Source: Candidatus Heimdallarchaeota archaeon
Lineage (GTDB): Archaea > Asgardarchaeota > Heimdallarchaeia > Heimdallarchaeales > Heimdallarchaeaceae
Direction: 5' to 3'
DNA length: 21,120 nucleotides
Assembly: GCA_016839875.1 (NCBI GenBank)
Contig: JAEOTK010000006.1
Location: 1 to 21,120 of the forward strand
Position 1 is the first letter of the stretch. Every line of letters begins with the position of its first letter. The notes beneath the pieces were generated by a model that worked only from the letters and a program-made list of their open reading frames with translations, did not search any database and was not told where the DNA came from. The translations under genes and the position numbers were made by a program. Of the stretch, positions 8,712 to 15,806 are shown piece by piece.

Positions 8712-9965
8712 TCAGGTTCCCTCAAAATATGCATCTTTGTATTTTTCTTGTTCTTCTGTTAATTTATCTATTTGATATCCCATAAGTTTGAGTTTAAGAC
8801 CAGCTATGTTTTCGTCTTGTCCTCGTGTAATGTCATAGACTTTTTCATCTAATTTTCCGCCTTCTTCCTTCAAATAAATTAAACTCAACAGTTGATTGGC
8901 AAACGACATATCCATTACTTCAGAGGGATGACCTTCAGCTGCTGAAAGATTTACTAATCTTCCTTGTGCGAGTAAGTATATTTTCCTGCCATCTTGCATA
9001 GTATACTCTTCATTATTCGCTCTAATTTCCCTTTTCGAACTAGCAAGTTTTTCTAAATCTCCGATATTGATCTCAACGTCGTAATGACCAGTATTACAGA
9101 CAATAGCACCATTTTTCATTTTGTCAAAATGATTACTAACAAGTATGTCTTTCATTCCTGTAGCTGTGATGAAAACATCTCCAAATTCTGCCGCATCATC
9201 CATTTTCATCACTCGAAATCCATCCATTGCAGCTTTAAGTGCTTGAATTGGGTCAACTTCAGTAACTATTACATCTGCTCCTAATCCAGAGGAGTTTTTG
9301 GCTAATCCTCTTCCACAATGTCCATATCCAGCAATAACCACTACTTTTCCAGCGATAATGATGTTAGTTGCTCTTAAAATTCCGTCTAAGGTTGATTGCC
9401 CAGTGCCATAAAAGTTATCAAAGTCACTCTTAGTTTCTGCATCATTAACTGCCATTATTGGATAGAGGAGTTTATTCGCTTTTTCCATTGCTCTTAATCT
9501 ATGAACGCCAGTTGTTGTTTCTTCTGTTCCTCCGATGATTTCTTCAGAGAGATTTGGGAATTCAGAATGAACTCGGAAAATCAAATCTGCACCATCATCT
9601 AATGTTAAAGTTGGTTTCATTTCAAGAACTTTATCGATTGCCCAGTAGAATTCTTCTGTTGACATTCCATACCAAGCAAAAATAGGCACATTATTTTCTG
9701 CTAAAGCTGCTGCAACATCATCTTTGGTGGATAAAGGATTACAACCAGACCACGACACTTCGGCACCAGCTGCAATAAGTGTTTCAACCAGAACAGCTGT
9801 TTCCTTTGTCACATGGAGACATCCTGCAATTTTCATGCCTTGAAGAGGTTTTGTTTTACTAAATTCATCTCTTAGATACATCATAACAGGCATCCTTGTT
9901 TCTGCCCAATCAATTTTCTTTCTTCCTTGTTCAGCTAGATTGATGTCTTTAATCTTATAGTCCAT
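8712..9965 (-). CDS. ahcY: Adenosylhomocysteinase (S-adenosylhomocysteine hydrolase)
   Basis: This cytoplasmic NAD-dependent enzyme splits S-adenosylhomocysteine into adenosine and homocysteine, removing the product inhibitor of methyltransferases. 417 residues from the ATG at 9965. Visible signatures, in this numbering, are the substrate-binding CLHVTKETAVL (from 49), TLDDGADL (about 121-128), the active-site NDAETKSDFDNFYGTGQS (174-191, with K179 and D183), the Rossmann loop GYGHCGRG (213-220) and the C-terminal GHPSEVMDMSFANQ (345-358). It is the short archaeal/bacterial form without the plant/proteobacterial insert. The frame is open 26 codons further, to an ATG at 10043. The family normally begins near MDYKIKDINLAEQG, and a TATA-like element lies 25 bases before 9965, so I place the start there and expect a leaderless mRNA. 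It is divergent from the GDPD gene. Confidence 0.96.
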   Translation of the reverse strand: MDYKIKDINLAEQGRKKIDWAETRMPVMMYLRDEFSKTKPLQGMKIAGCLHVTKETAVLVETLIAAGAEVSWSGCNPLSTKDDVAAALAENNVPIFAWYGMSTEEFYWAIDKVLEMKPTLTLDDGADLIFRVHSEFPNLSEEIIGGTEETTTGVHRLRAMEKANKLLYPIMAVNDAETKSDFDNFYGTGQSTLDGILRATNIIIAGKVVVIAGYGHCGRGLAKNSSGLGADVIVTEVDPIQALKAAMDGFRVMKMDDAAEFGDVFITATGMKDILVSNHFDKMKNGAIVCNTGHYDVEINIGDLEKLASSKREIRANNEEYTMQDGRKIYLLAQGRLVNLSAAEGHPSEVMDMSFANQLLSLIYLKEEGGKLDEKVYDITRGQDENIAGLKLKLMGYQIDKLTEEQEKYKDAYFEGT

Positions 9966-9984
9966 ATATTCAACTCGGTCGAAC

Positions 9985-9998
9985 CTTTTTAAAAATAT
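9985..9998 (-). promoter_or_regulatory. TATA element of ahcY
   Basis: The minus strand carries CATATTTTTAAAAAG, centred about 26 bases upstream of the ATG at 9965, which is the usual archaeal TATA-to-start-site distance. This supports the shorter start and a leaderless transcript, because the upstream alternative start at 10043 lies before this element. Confidence 0.6.
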
Positions 9999-10043
9999 GT
10001 CGAGTTTCGATTTACTGTATTTGATATTATGAGAAATAAACAT

Positions 10044-10056
10044 AAAATATATCTAT
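10044..10056 (+). promoter_or_regulatory. TATA element of the GDPD gene
   Basis: AAAATATATCTAT lies 22-34 bases upstream of the ATG at 10078. This favours that ATG over the in-frame TTG at 10063, which would be too close to the element. Confidence 0.55.
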
Positions 10057-10077
10057 ATCAAGTTGAATTTTATCAAG

Positions 10078-10794
10078 ATGAGTAATTTAAATTCACCCAC
10101 AATTGTAGCTCACAGAGGTTCATCTAAAGATGCATTTCCAAATTCTCTTGAATCATTTAGATTAGCAGTGAAACAAAAAGCTGATATGATTGAACTAGAT
10201 ACTCACCTGACTCAAGATGGTCATTTCATTGTACATCATGATAGCACAATAAGATTGAAGGAGAAAGTTTGTATAATTTCAAGCACAAAACTTGAAGCTA
10301 TTCAAGAATTACGTTTACCTAATGGAGAACCCATACCCCTACTAAAAGACGTTCTTAAACAGCTGTTACCATCCATTAGATTTAATGTTGAAGTAAAATG
10401 TGCTGTAAAAAGAAATCAATTTGAAGGTCTTCTCAAGGAAATTGGTGAAGATAGTACTAGAATAGTTGTAAGTTCGTTTCGATTTGATGTTATGAATGAA
10501 TTGAAAGATTCAGAATTTGGTTATAATCTTGCATTTCTTTATTATTTCTTCACACCTAAAATTAAGAAAATGGCTGATTTAAATTACATCTCTGATTTTA
10601 ATCCAAAATACAGATATCTAAGAGAAAAACACGTTAAGATGTTTCATCACAAGAAAAAAAAGGTCTTTCCATGGACCATTGATGAAGAGAAAATTATCTT
10701 GAAGTTGTTAAAAAAGAGAGTTGATGGTATAATCACAAATGATCCTGAAGAAACAAGAAAAATTGTAGAATCAGTAATTGAAAAATTGAATTAA
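10078..10794 (+). CDS. Glycerophosphodiester phosphodiesterase family protein
   Basis: 238 residues from the ATG at 10078. GDPD enzymes hydrolyse glycerophosphodiesters to glycerol 3-phosphate (in archaea possibly glycerol 1-phosphate) and an alcohol, using a TIM barrel and a divalent metal. The catalytic set is complete: HRG at 12-14 (H12), E39 and D41 in ELDTHLTQDG, H54 in VHHD, and E105/K107 in NVEVK. The end WTIDEEKIILKLLKKRVDGIITNDPEETRKI is the usual GDPD closing strand-helix-strand. There is no signal peptide, so it is cytoplasmic and probably recycles lipid headgroups. The short form lacks most of the usual barrel insertions. It is divergent from ahcY and ends five bases from the convergent GNAT-like gene. 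Confidence 0.9.
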   Translation: MSNLNSPTIVAHRGSSKDAFPNSLESFRLAVKQKADMIELDTHLTQDGHFIVHHDSTIRLKEKVCIISSTKLEAIQELRLPNGEPIPLLKDVLKQLLPSIRFNVEVKCAVKRNQFEGLLKEIGEDSTRIVVSSFRFDVMNELKDSEFGYNLAFLYYFFTPKIKKMADLNYISDFNPKYRYLREKHVKMFHHKKKKVFPWTIDEEKIILKLLKKRVDGIITNDPEETRKIVESVIEKLN

Positions 10795-10799
10795 AATAA

Positions 10800-11510
10800 T
10801 CACATGCTTTTTACTAATGAGAAAGAGTATTCTTGCCAGTCAGTAATCTCATTGATTTGTTTTAGTTTTTCTTCCATTTGTTCATCTTCAACATAAAATA
10901 TCATACTAACTATTTCTGGTTCATAACCTTCCTCTATTATCTTTCTGTAATCTAAGGGTTCTTCTATAAGCTCTAAATGATACATGTCATTTTTTGAAAC
11001 CATAACTTCAATTATCTCAGGCTTTACACCTTTACTAACAGTATTAAAAATCTGTACAAATTCTGTTTTCTTCATCAATTCCTTACTAACTCTTAAAACT
11101 GATGAGGAGAATCCACCTTCCTGGATGAAAATTGGTATCAACCAAAATGATTGACTAGGAAGTGTTATCTCTATTGATTTACACTCTTTTCCCTTAGCTA
11201 AATTTACTAGCTCTTCAATGAAAGGTTTTGCAATTTCTATATCTTGATGTTGATTTAGGAAAACTATTTCATCAACTACAATAGTTTTGATGATAGTTAC
11301 TTTGTTCTCTTCCTCCTCTTTTTCTGTTTCAATAAGCCATATAAGATAACCTATAATTCTATCTTGATGCTCAATTAAGCTAAGTTTTGCATTCTTCGCT
11401 GTAATCATTGATTCAACAAGCTCTTGAATTGAAAGATGATCACCATATAGATTCTCAAGTAGTTGTTTTAATTCATCTGAGCTTTCAATCTTAGTTATAT
11501 GTTTGAGCAT
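10800..11510 (-). CDS. Degenerate GNAT-like protein with extra C-terminal domain
   Basis: 236 residues; not recognised as a named family. Residues 40-135 follow the GNAT strand-helix order: beta strands with AKLSLIEHQDRIIGYLIWLIE (41-61), an acidic loop, VTIIKTIVVDEIVF (71-84), a helix (90-107), IEITLPSQS (113-121), and a closing PIFIQEGGF (126-134) like the GNAT 'YxxxGF' end. The acetyl-CoA pyrophosphate loop (Q/R-x-x-G-x-G/A) is replaced by NQHQDIEIA, so catalysis is doubtful. Residues 136-236 have a mixed charged alpha/beta composition. It is cytoplasmic, with no membrane span. A TATA-like TTATTTAGTA is centred about 29 bases before the ATG. It is convergent with the GDPD gene, five bases apart. 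The GNAT relation is an inference. Confidence 0.55.
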   Translation of the reverse strand: MLKHITKIESSDELKQLLENLYGDHLSIQELVESMITAKNAKLSLIEHQDRIIGYLIWLIETEKEEEENKVTIIKTIVVDEIVFLNQHQDIEIAKPFIEELVNLAKGKECKSIEITLPSQSFWLIPIFIQEGGFSSSVLRVSKELMKKTEFVQIFNTVSKGVKPEIIEVMVSKNDMYHLELIEEPLDYRKIIEEGYEPEIVSMIFYVEDEQMEEKLKQINEITDWQEYSFSLVKSM

Positions 11511-11531
11511 TGTTGATTGAACTTTCCATCA

Positions 11532-11546
11532 TACTAAATAAATCTG
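11532..11546 (-). promoter_or_regulatory. Putative TATA element of the GNAT-like gene
   Basis: The minus strand reads GATTTATTTAGTATG, with its middle about 29 bases upstream of the ATG at 11510. It lies in the gap following the pilin gene and fits a leaderless or very short-leader mRNA. Confidence 0.4.
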
Positions 11547-11564
11547 TTCTTTTGTAATTATAGG

Positions 11565-11600
11565 AGAGAAATAAAATAAAAAAGAAGAAAATAAGAAAAT
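11565..11600 (-). terminator. U-rich terminator of the pilin-like gene
   Basis: Beginning six bases past the pilin stop codon, the minus strand is almost pure T with a few A and C for about 36 bases, with runs of three to six T. Archaeal RNA polymerase releases at such U-rich tracts without a hairpin. It would insulate the downstream GNAT-like gene. Confidence 0.5.
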
Positions 11601-11605
11601 TAGAT

Positions 11606-12010
11606 TTATGTTGGTGTTATTTCAACAATTTGAGTAAATTCGTTTTTACCTGCTATAAAAGTGAGTGTTAATGTGTATTTCACTCCCGCTGTAAACGAAC
11701 CAATTACTGTTATATCTTTTGTAGCACCATTTGAAATAGTCGTTGGAGTAGTAGAACTAACTGCACTATAAGCTACTGTTGGACTTATTGCAATCGTACC
11801 ATTGAAGATTATATCTGAACCTTCTGCTGTTACACCAACTGTAAGTGTGAAATTACCATCACCATTGTCAACTGAAGACTTTGGAAGTAATATTGCATTT
11901 GCTGGAGTTAGCATTGGAATTACTACTAAGAAAACTATTGCTGCTGCTGCAGTTACAAGTGCAATCAAAAGAACTGTTGCGATAACTGGAGACACTGCTC
12001 GTTTTTTCAT
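11606..12010 (-). CDS. Archaeal type IV pilin-like protein
   Basis: 134 residues from the ATG at 12010. The N-terminus MKKRAVSPVIATVLLIALV is the classic archaeal class III signal: basic residues, then RA|VSPVIAT before a hydrophobic stretch (6-32). It would be cut by a prepilin peptidase after Ala5, leaving the hydrophobic helix to form the filament core. The remainder is a small Thr/Ser/Gly-rich beta domain (strands such as NFTLTVGVTAEG, KDITVIGSF, KYTLTLTFIAG), as in adhesion pilins. A TTG at 12043 in the same frame would add 11 residues, but GGTGA eight bases before the ATG and the usual short basic leader favour 12010. No pilus ATPase, membrane platform or prepilin peptidase is encoded nearby, so assembly must use genes elsewhere. 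Confidence 0.85.
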   Translation of the reverse strand: MKKRAVSPVIATVLLIALVTAAAAIVFLVVIPMLTPANAILLPKSSVDNGDGNFTLTVGVTAEGSDIIFNGTIAISPTVAYSAVSSTTPTTISNGATKDITVIGSFTAGVKYTLTLTFIAGKNEFTQIVEITPT

Positions 12011-12018
12011 AATTTTTT

Positions 12019-12023
12019 TCACC
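12019..12023 (-). promoter_or_regulatory. Shine-Dalgarno deciding the pilin start
   Basis: GGTGA on the minus strand with an eight-base spacer to the ATG at 12010. It favours this ATG over the in-frame TTG at 12043. Confidence 0.65.
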
Positions 12024-12059
12024 TTTGGATTTAAAGTAGTCAAGTCAAATTAGGCACTT

Positions 12060-12073
12060 AATACTTAAAAAAG
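12060..12073 (-). promoter_or_regulatory. Putative TATA element of the pilin gene
   Basis: The minus strand reads CTTTTTTAAGTATT, about 55 bases upstream of the ATG at 12010. It would start transcription near 12041, giving a leader of about 30 bases that contains the GGTGA ribosome binding site. Confidence 0.45.
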
Positions 12074-12141
12074 TAGCGATAGTTTTTGTAGCTAACGGCA
12101 CTTACAGCCTTGCAGTATGGAAAATTGCAGATTCACAATTG

Positions 12142-12149
12142 TTTATATT
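12142..12149 (+). promoter_or_regulatory. Putative TATA element of the zinc-ribbon gene
   Basis: TTTATATT is centred about 24 bases before ATG 12169 and 33 before ATG 12178. It supports transcription from here but does not decide between the two starts. Confidence 0.45.
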
Positions 12150-12168
12150 AGTGTGTGTCACTAGATAG

Positions 12169-12873
12169 ATGAAGACAATGGATACTGCTGCGAATTTAAT
12201 TTTCAGGTCAATAAGTGCCATCTATGAAGGGACTATTAGCAGTAGTACACTCTATCCAACTTTATTCTCAGGAGATGATGAGAAGAAGTATACTTACTAT
12301 GGTTTTCGTCTACGGGAAGTTATACCATCTCGCTTGATTGTTAGAATATATGAAGAGAACAAAAACACTATTTTCGATATGTTGTGGTTGGTTGATAATT
12401 CGAAAATTGAAGGCAAAGGAAACACAGTTTTTAGCTTAAAATCATCAAAGATGGATGTAGATGGAACACCAAAAGAATTCACAAAACGGCTTGGATCTGA
12501 TGCAACTATCAACGCCTGCTACGGTGATTTAGAAGAATATGCTGATTTCTTTGACACTGCAATAATAGGATCTAAAGAATTATTTCCATCAAAGTTAAGC
12601 ACTCAAACACAGCTAAATATTGATAAAGTTCCGACACCTCTTTATGCATTTACTAGGTGTAAATTGAACACAAAGAAAATCAAAAATGAAGACTACCAGA
12701 GTAATGCTGTTAATGGATTTTTAGCTCTCATTGATTTAGTTCACCGATCTCTAGAAATTTTGTTTTTAATCACTCAAGAAACACTAAAATCTAAAGTTTT
12801 CTGCATTCGCTGTGGTCAACAACTTCCTCTTGATTCTTATTATTGCCCAATTTGTGGAAGCAAACAAAACTAG
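12169..12873 (+). CDS. Uncharacterised protein with C-terminal zinc ribbon
   Basis: 234 residues; the family is not recognised. The C-terminus has a clear rubredoxin-like zinc ribbon: FCIRCGQQLP ... YYCPICGSK (about 207-232, two CxxC pairs). Residues 1-150 are mostly predicted beta with mixed charge (for example YYGFRLREVIPSRLIVRIYE). Residues 180-205 form an amphipathic to hydrophobic helix (NGFLALIDLVHRSLEILFLI) that could pack internally or touch a membrane. There is no signal peptide. A TATA-like TTTATATT lies at 12142-12149, 20-27 bases before the ATG; ATG 12178 is an equally possible start. Its stop is five bases from the stop of the convergent Mrr-like gene. Confidence 0.7.
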   Translation: MKTMDTAANLIFRSISAIYEGTISSSTLYPTLFSGDDEKKYTYYGFRLREVIPSRLIVRIYEENKNTIFDMLWLVDNSKIEGKGNTVFSLKSSKMDVDGTPKEFTKRLGSDATINACYGDLEEYADFFDTAIIGSKELFPSKLSTQTQLNIDKVPTPLYAFTRCKLNTKKIKNEDYQSNAVNGFLALIDLVHRSLEILFLITQETLKSKVFCIRCGQQLPLDSYYCPICGSKQN

Positions 12874-12878
12874 CATGT

Positions 12879-13220
12879 TTAAGTGTGGTATAGAATTTCT
12901 GCTTTTTCTATAAGCTCTAATGTATCAGTTTGATTAGCCAAATCTCTAGCATTTGGAGAAAAATTATTCGCTATAATAAAACCTCCGCTTAAGTTAGATC
13001 TCTGAATTAGACGTTCAATGTGGATTATTTTATCTGTTCCAACACTTCGCTTCCAATCTAGAACCCATACACCAACTAATAGTTCTTTAATTATTATTAG
13101 AAAATCAATGGAGTGTTTGGTTGGACCTTGAATTAGTGATAAATCATGTGTAATTGTACCGAAGTTTTTTAGGTATTCCAATGAAAGCTCAATAAGAGGT
13201 TTATCGCGATCCATACTCAT
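12879..13220 (-). CDS. Small stand-alone Mrr/PD-(D/E)XK nuclease-fold protein
   Basis: 113 residues. The core resembles the Mrr-type restriction endonuclease fold: D39 in HSIDFLIII, then VWVLDWKRSV with D55-W-K57 as the (D/E)xK half of the site, a helix (IIHIERLIQRS), the conserved strand GGFIIANNFSPNARDLA (79-95) and a last strand with LELIEKAEIL. These match the usual 'gilVTt..fs..A...A....i.LIdg' ending. It lacks a separate DNA-binding domain and no methylase or restriction partner is adjacent. It might act in repair, or as a DNA- or RNA-processing accessory. ATG 13214 (residue 3) is also possible: a TATA-like TTAATATAAT lies about 29 bases before it. It runs convergently against the zinc-ribbon gene. 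Confidence 0.7.
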   Translation of the reverse strand: MSMDRDKPLIELSLEYLKNFGTITHDLSLIQGPTKHSIDFLIIIKELLVGVWVLDWKRSVGTDKIIHIERLIQRSNLSGGFIIANNFSPNARDLANQTDTLELIEKAEILYHT

Positions 13221-13304
13221 GGAGCAAGGATTATGACATTATATTAAAAGATTTGTATCAACAGCGAAGTTATTATTGTCGGAAGTTTAACACTTTTTAG
13301 CTAG

Positions 13305-13616
13305 TTATGCAATATCTGTCTCTATTTCTTTATCATTACACCTAATTTTCCATTTTCCTTCAAATGGAAAAACTATAGGAATCTCTTTCGAAAAATTTCT
13401 TATAACTTGCATAGCCATAACCATGGGATCTCTTTCAAATAATATCTTGATGAAAACAATCCCTTGATCTTCATCTATTCTTATCGCTTCAGTTTGCATT
13501 TTGGATGCTGAATCAGGAAGATATCCATCAATTTTCAAAACTATTTTTTTCTCTTCTTCAAAAATTTCCTGTATCGCAAACTCTGTTATTGGTGCGAATT
13601 TTGTGTTTTTCTTCAT
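13305..13616 (-). CDS. Small beta-rich cytoplasmic protein, function unknown
   Basis: 103 residues, with no signal peptide or membrane span. The pattern IDGYLPDSASK (29-39), alternating hydrophobic strands (EAIRIDEDQGIVFIKILFERD), then IVFPFEGKWKIRCND (80-94), resembles a small beta-sandwich domain. In bacterial secreted proteins that domain reads 'G-x-LP-x-C ... GxYxVxVNG', usually with two cysteines. Here the cysteine positions are Ala36 and Met67, as expected for a cytoplasmic version. The assignment is from memory of the pattern and is weak. The ATG is 24 bases from a near-symmetric TATA element shared with the signal peptidase gene. Confidence 0.6.
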   Translation of the reverse strand: MKKNTKFAPITEFAIQEIFEEEKKIVLKIDGYLPDSASKMQTEAIRIDEDQGIVFIKILFERDPMVMAMQVIRNFSKEIPIVFPFEGKWKIRCNDKEIETDIA

Positions 13617-13633
13617 TAGTTCTAAGAAATTTT

Positions 13634-13647
13634 CTTAATAATTTAAG
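13634..13647. promoter_or_regulatory. Near-symmetric TATA element between two divergent genes
   Basis: CTTAATAATTTAAG has perfect inverted arms (CTTAA / TTAAG) around four bases. Its centre is 24 bases from the minus-strand ATG at 13616 and 28 bases from the plus-strand ATG at 13669. One TBP site could therefore serve both genes, each as a leaderless mRNA. Confidence 0.5.
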
Positions 13648-13668
13648 TTTGTGGATGCAAATAATCGA

Positions 13669-14907
13669 ATGAAAACATTTTTTATTGTTACAACAAGAAA
13701 TCATACAATGTCTTCTACCTTATCGAAGTATCTCAAGAAAATAAATATCAAAGAAACTATAATTATGATAATTGCTGGAATTATTATTTTCCTTATAGTG
13801 AAAATGATGTTCGGAGGTTTACTTGGGGTATCATTAGTTGTTATAGAAAATGGTCCTTGTCCAAATTCTTCTATGTGTCCTACTTACGATCAAGGAGATA
13901 TGTTTCTAATCAATAAAGCTGCCCCAGATAAAATTGAAATTGGGGATGTTATTGTTTACAATTCAGATTATCATTTCAGTGATTTTCTCATAATTCACCG
14001 AGTAGTCAATATTACTGTTATTTCAGATACTCATGGAGATCATTATTACTATATGGTGAGTGGAGATAATTTCAACTCAAATGATTATATCGATTGGTAT
14101 AATTCATCAACAAAACTTATACCTTATGATGCGGTTCTTGGAAAAACAAAATTATTAATACCGAAAATAGGATACCTTCGTCTTTGGATGACAGATATAC
14201 CTGCGATAAGGTATATTCTTTTAGGATTAATTGTGGCAATTTCTCTTTATTTGATTTTAGCTCCTGATGACAAGAAGAAGAAAGAAAAAGAGGGGCTGGA
14301 TGATACTCAAGAGGAAATAGAAAAGGAAGAAGAATCTACGGATGTGGATCCAAAGGAAGAGAAGAGTAAGTTCAATTTGAAACTGTATTTTGTTGGGTGG
14401 TGGGACAGAACAAAGAAAAATTTCAAGGATCTATTCATTGACAAAAAGAAAAGGAAGAAAGTGATTATCTATACTTCCATTCTTGTAGGACTTATTATCG
14501 CTGTTCCAATTCTAGATACAGCTATAAGACATCCTGGTTTAAGCACTGGTATAGTAGATATTACTCTTGGAAATCCCGCTAATCCTGCAGTATACATAGT
14601 TCTTGAAGATGTAGTATTTTTACCATTTACAATCCACTTCAACCATGATGGTTCTTATAACAAAGTTCTCAAGGAATTTACTATTTTTGGAATCAAAAAT
14701 GATACAGTTATCTCAACAATGAAATGGAATTCGTTTTACCAAAAAGAAGGAGATTTAAGAATAGGTGGGACACTTATTTTCAGTACAAGTGAGTATAACA
14801 CAACTGCCCCCTTAACAATTAGAATTGATTTCATAATTCACCAGAGATTCGGTCTTGATATACCTTCTGTGTATACTGAGACTTTCTCGACTCCTCTGTT
14901 GCCTTAG
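13669..14907 (+). CDS. Archaeal signal peptidase I with C-terminal membrane and extracellular extension
   Basis: 412 residues from ATG 13669. It cleaves signal peptides of secreted proteins on the outer face of the membrane. After one N-terminal span (about 30-55) come the catalytic Ser68 in NSSMCPTYDQGDMF, the IEIGDVIVY strand, His110 in IIHRVV (archaeal/ER-type enzymes use His rather than the bacterial Lys), and VSGDNFNSNDY with D133. A second span (about 180-198) leads into a strongly charged, presumably cytosolic linker (200-262, Lys/Glu/Asp-rich). A third span (265-283) and a beta-rich external domain (285-412) follow. Archaeal family members usually end soon after the second span. The frame also opens at GTG 13651 and has ATG 13708; 13669 is preferred because the TATA centre is 28 bases upstream. 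It converges on sucD. Confidence 0.88.
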   Translation: MKTFFIVTTRNHTMSSTLSKYLKKINIKETIIMIIAGIIIFLIVKMMFGGLLGVSLVVIENGPCPNSSMCPTYDQGDMFLINKAAPDKIEIGDVIVYNSDYHFSDFLIIHRVVNITVISDTHGDHYYYMVSGDNFNSNDYIDWYNSSTKLIPYDAVLGKTKLLIPKIGYLRLWMTDIPAIRYILLGLIVAISLYLILAPDDKKKKEKEGLDDTQEEIEKEEESTDVDPKEEKSKFNLKLYFVGWWDRTKKNFKDLFIDKKKRKKVIIYTSILVGLIIAVPILDTAIRHPGLSTGIVDITLGNPANPAVYIVLEDVVFLPFTIHFNHDGSYNKVLKEFTIFGIKNDTVISTMKWNSFYQKEGDLRIGGTLIFSTSEYNTTAPLTIRIDFIIHQRFGLDIPSVYTETFSTPLLP

Positions 14908-14938
14908 AAAAAGTAAGAATTAATCTAGTATTATATTA

Positions 14939-15805
14939 CTAGATAATCTCTTTTATTTTGATGGGTATTTCACTTGGTGTCCTAACTGTTGTTATACCTG
15001 CTTCACTAAGAATTCTCATTTTCTCTTGAGCAGTTCCTGATTTTCCATGAACGATAGCACCAGCGTGTCCCATCTGCTTTCCTGGAGGGGCAGTCTGACC
15101 TGCAATAAAAGCAAAAACAGGTTTGGAGATTTGTTCTTTTACTAAATCTGCTGCTTGCTGTTCACCTGTTCCTCCAATTTCACCAACTAAGATTATTTGT
15201 TTAGTTTGAGGATCTTCTTCAAACATAGAAAGGCATTCATTGAAACCTATTCCTTTTATTGGATCTCCACCTAAACCAACGCATGTAGATTGACCAAAAC
15301 CATTAATGGTTAGTTGTTGAATAATCTCATAGGTTAAGGTACCACTTCTGCTAACAATTCCGACATTTCCTGGAATACATATCTCTCCTGGAATAATACC
15401 AATTTTACTAGCTCCAGGTGTTATCAATCCTGGACAATTCGGTCCTATCATTACGACATCATTTTCAATTGCTTTTTCTTTGATTTTTGCTGTATCTTTA
15501 ACTGGTACTCCCTCAGTAATAACTGTCAGTAAATCAATACCTGCATCAATTGCTTCTAAAGCAGCAGAATAAGCGAATCTAGCAGGAACGAAAATTACGG
15601 ATGCCTTAGCTTGAGTTTTTGCGACAGCTTCTTTCATACTATCATAAACTGGAACTCCAAGATGTTCTTGACCACCCTTACCTGGAGTGACTCCAGCAAC
15701 AACCTTTGTTCCATAATCAATCATAGAACGTGCATGAAAAGTTCCTTGTTTTCCTGTGATACCTTGAACAATTACTTTCGTTTTTTCATCGAGTAAAATC
15801 GCCAT
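14939..15805 (-). CDS. sucD: Succinate-CoA ligase, alpha subunit
   Basis: 288 residues, the usual length. With SucC it interconverts succinyl-CoA plus ADP/GDP and succinate plus CoA plus NTP in the TCA cycle. The N-terminal CoA-binding Rossmann domain has VQGITGKQGTFHA (13-25). GPNCPGLITPG (121-131) and the ligase domain with SRSGTLTYE follow. The active-site histidine that becomes phosphorylated is H247 in GHAGAIVHG. It is the second gene of a two-gene operon: the sucC stop and this ATG are separated by one base, and an AAAGGAGAT Shine-Dalgarno precedes it. Confidence 0.96.
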   Translation of the reverse strand: MAILLDEKTKVIVQGITGKQGTFHARSMIDYGTKVVAGVTPGKGGQEHLGVPVYDSMKEAVAKTQAKASVIFVPARFAYSAALEAIDAGIDLLTVITEGVPVKDTAKIKEKAIENDVVMIGPNCPGLITPGASKIGIIPGEICIPGNVGIVSRSGTLTYEIIQQLTINGFGQSTCVGLGGDPIKGIGFNECLSMFEEDPQTKQIILVGEIGGTGEQQAADLVKEQISKPVFAFIAGQTAPPGKQMGHAGAIVHGKSGTAQEKMRILSEAGITTVRTPSEIPIKIKEII

Positions 15806-15806
15806 A

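Noticed and set aside
9966..10043. An additional 26 codons at the start of the adenosylhomocysteinase.
   Set aside because: The family begins near MDYKIK; the extension spans the TATA element and has an atypical basic composition.
11802..12053. A plus-strand open frame of 83 codons.
   Set aside because: Lies opposite the pilin gene, whose signal peptide and family pattern are clear; the composition looks like a mirror of the real gene.
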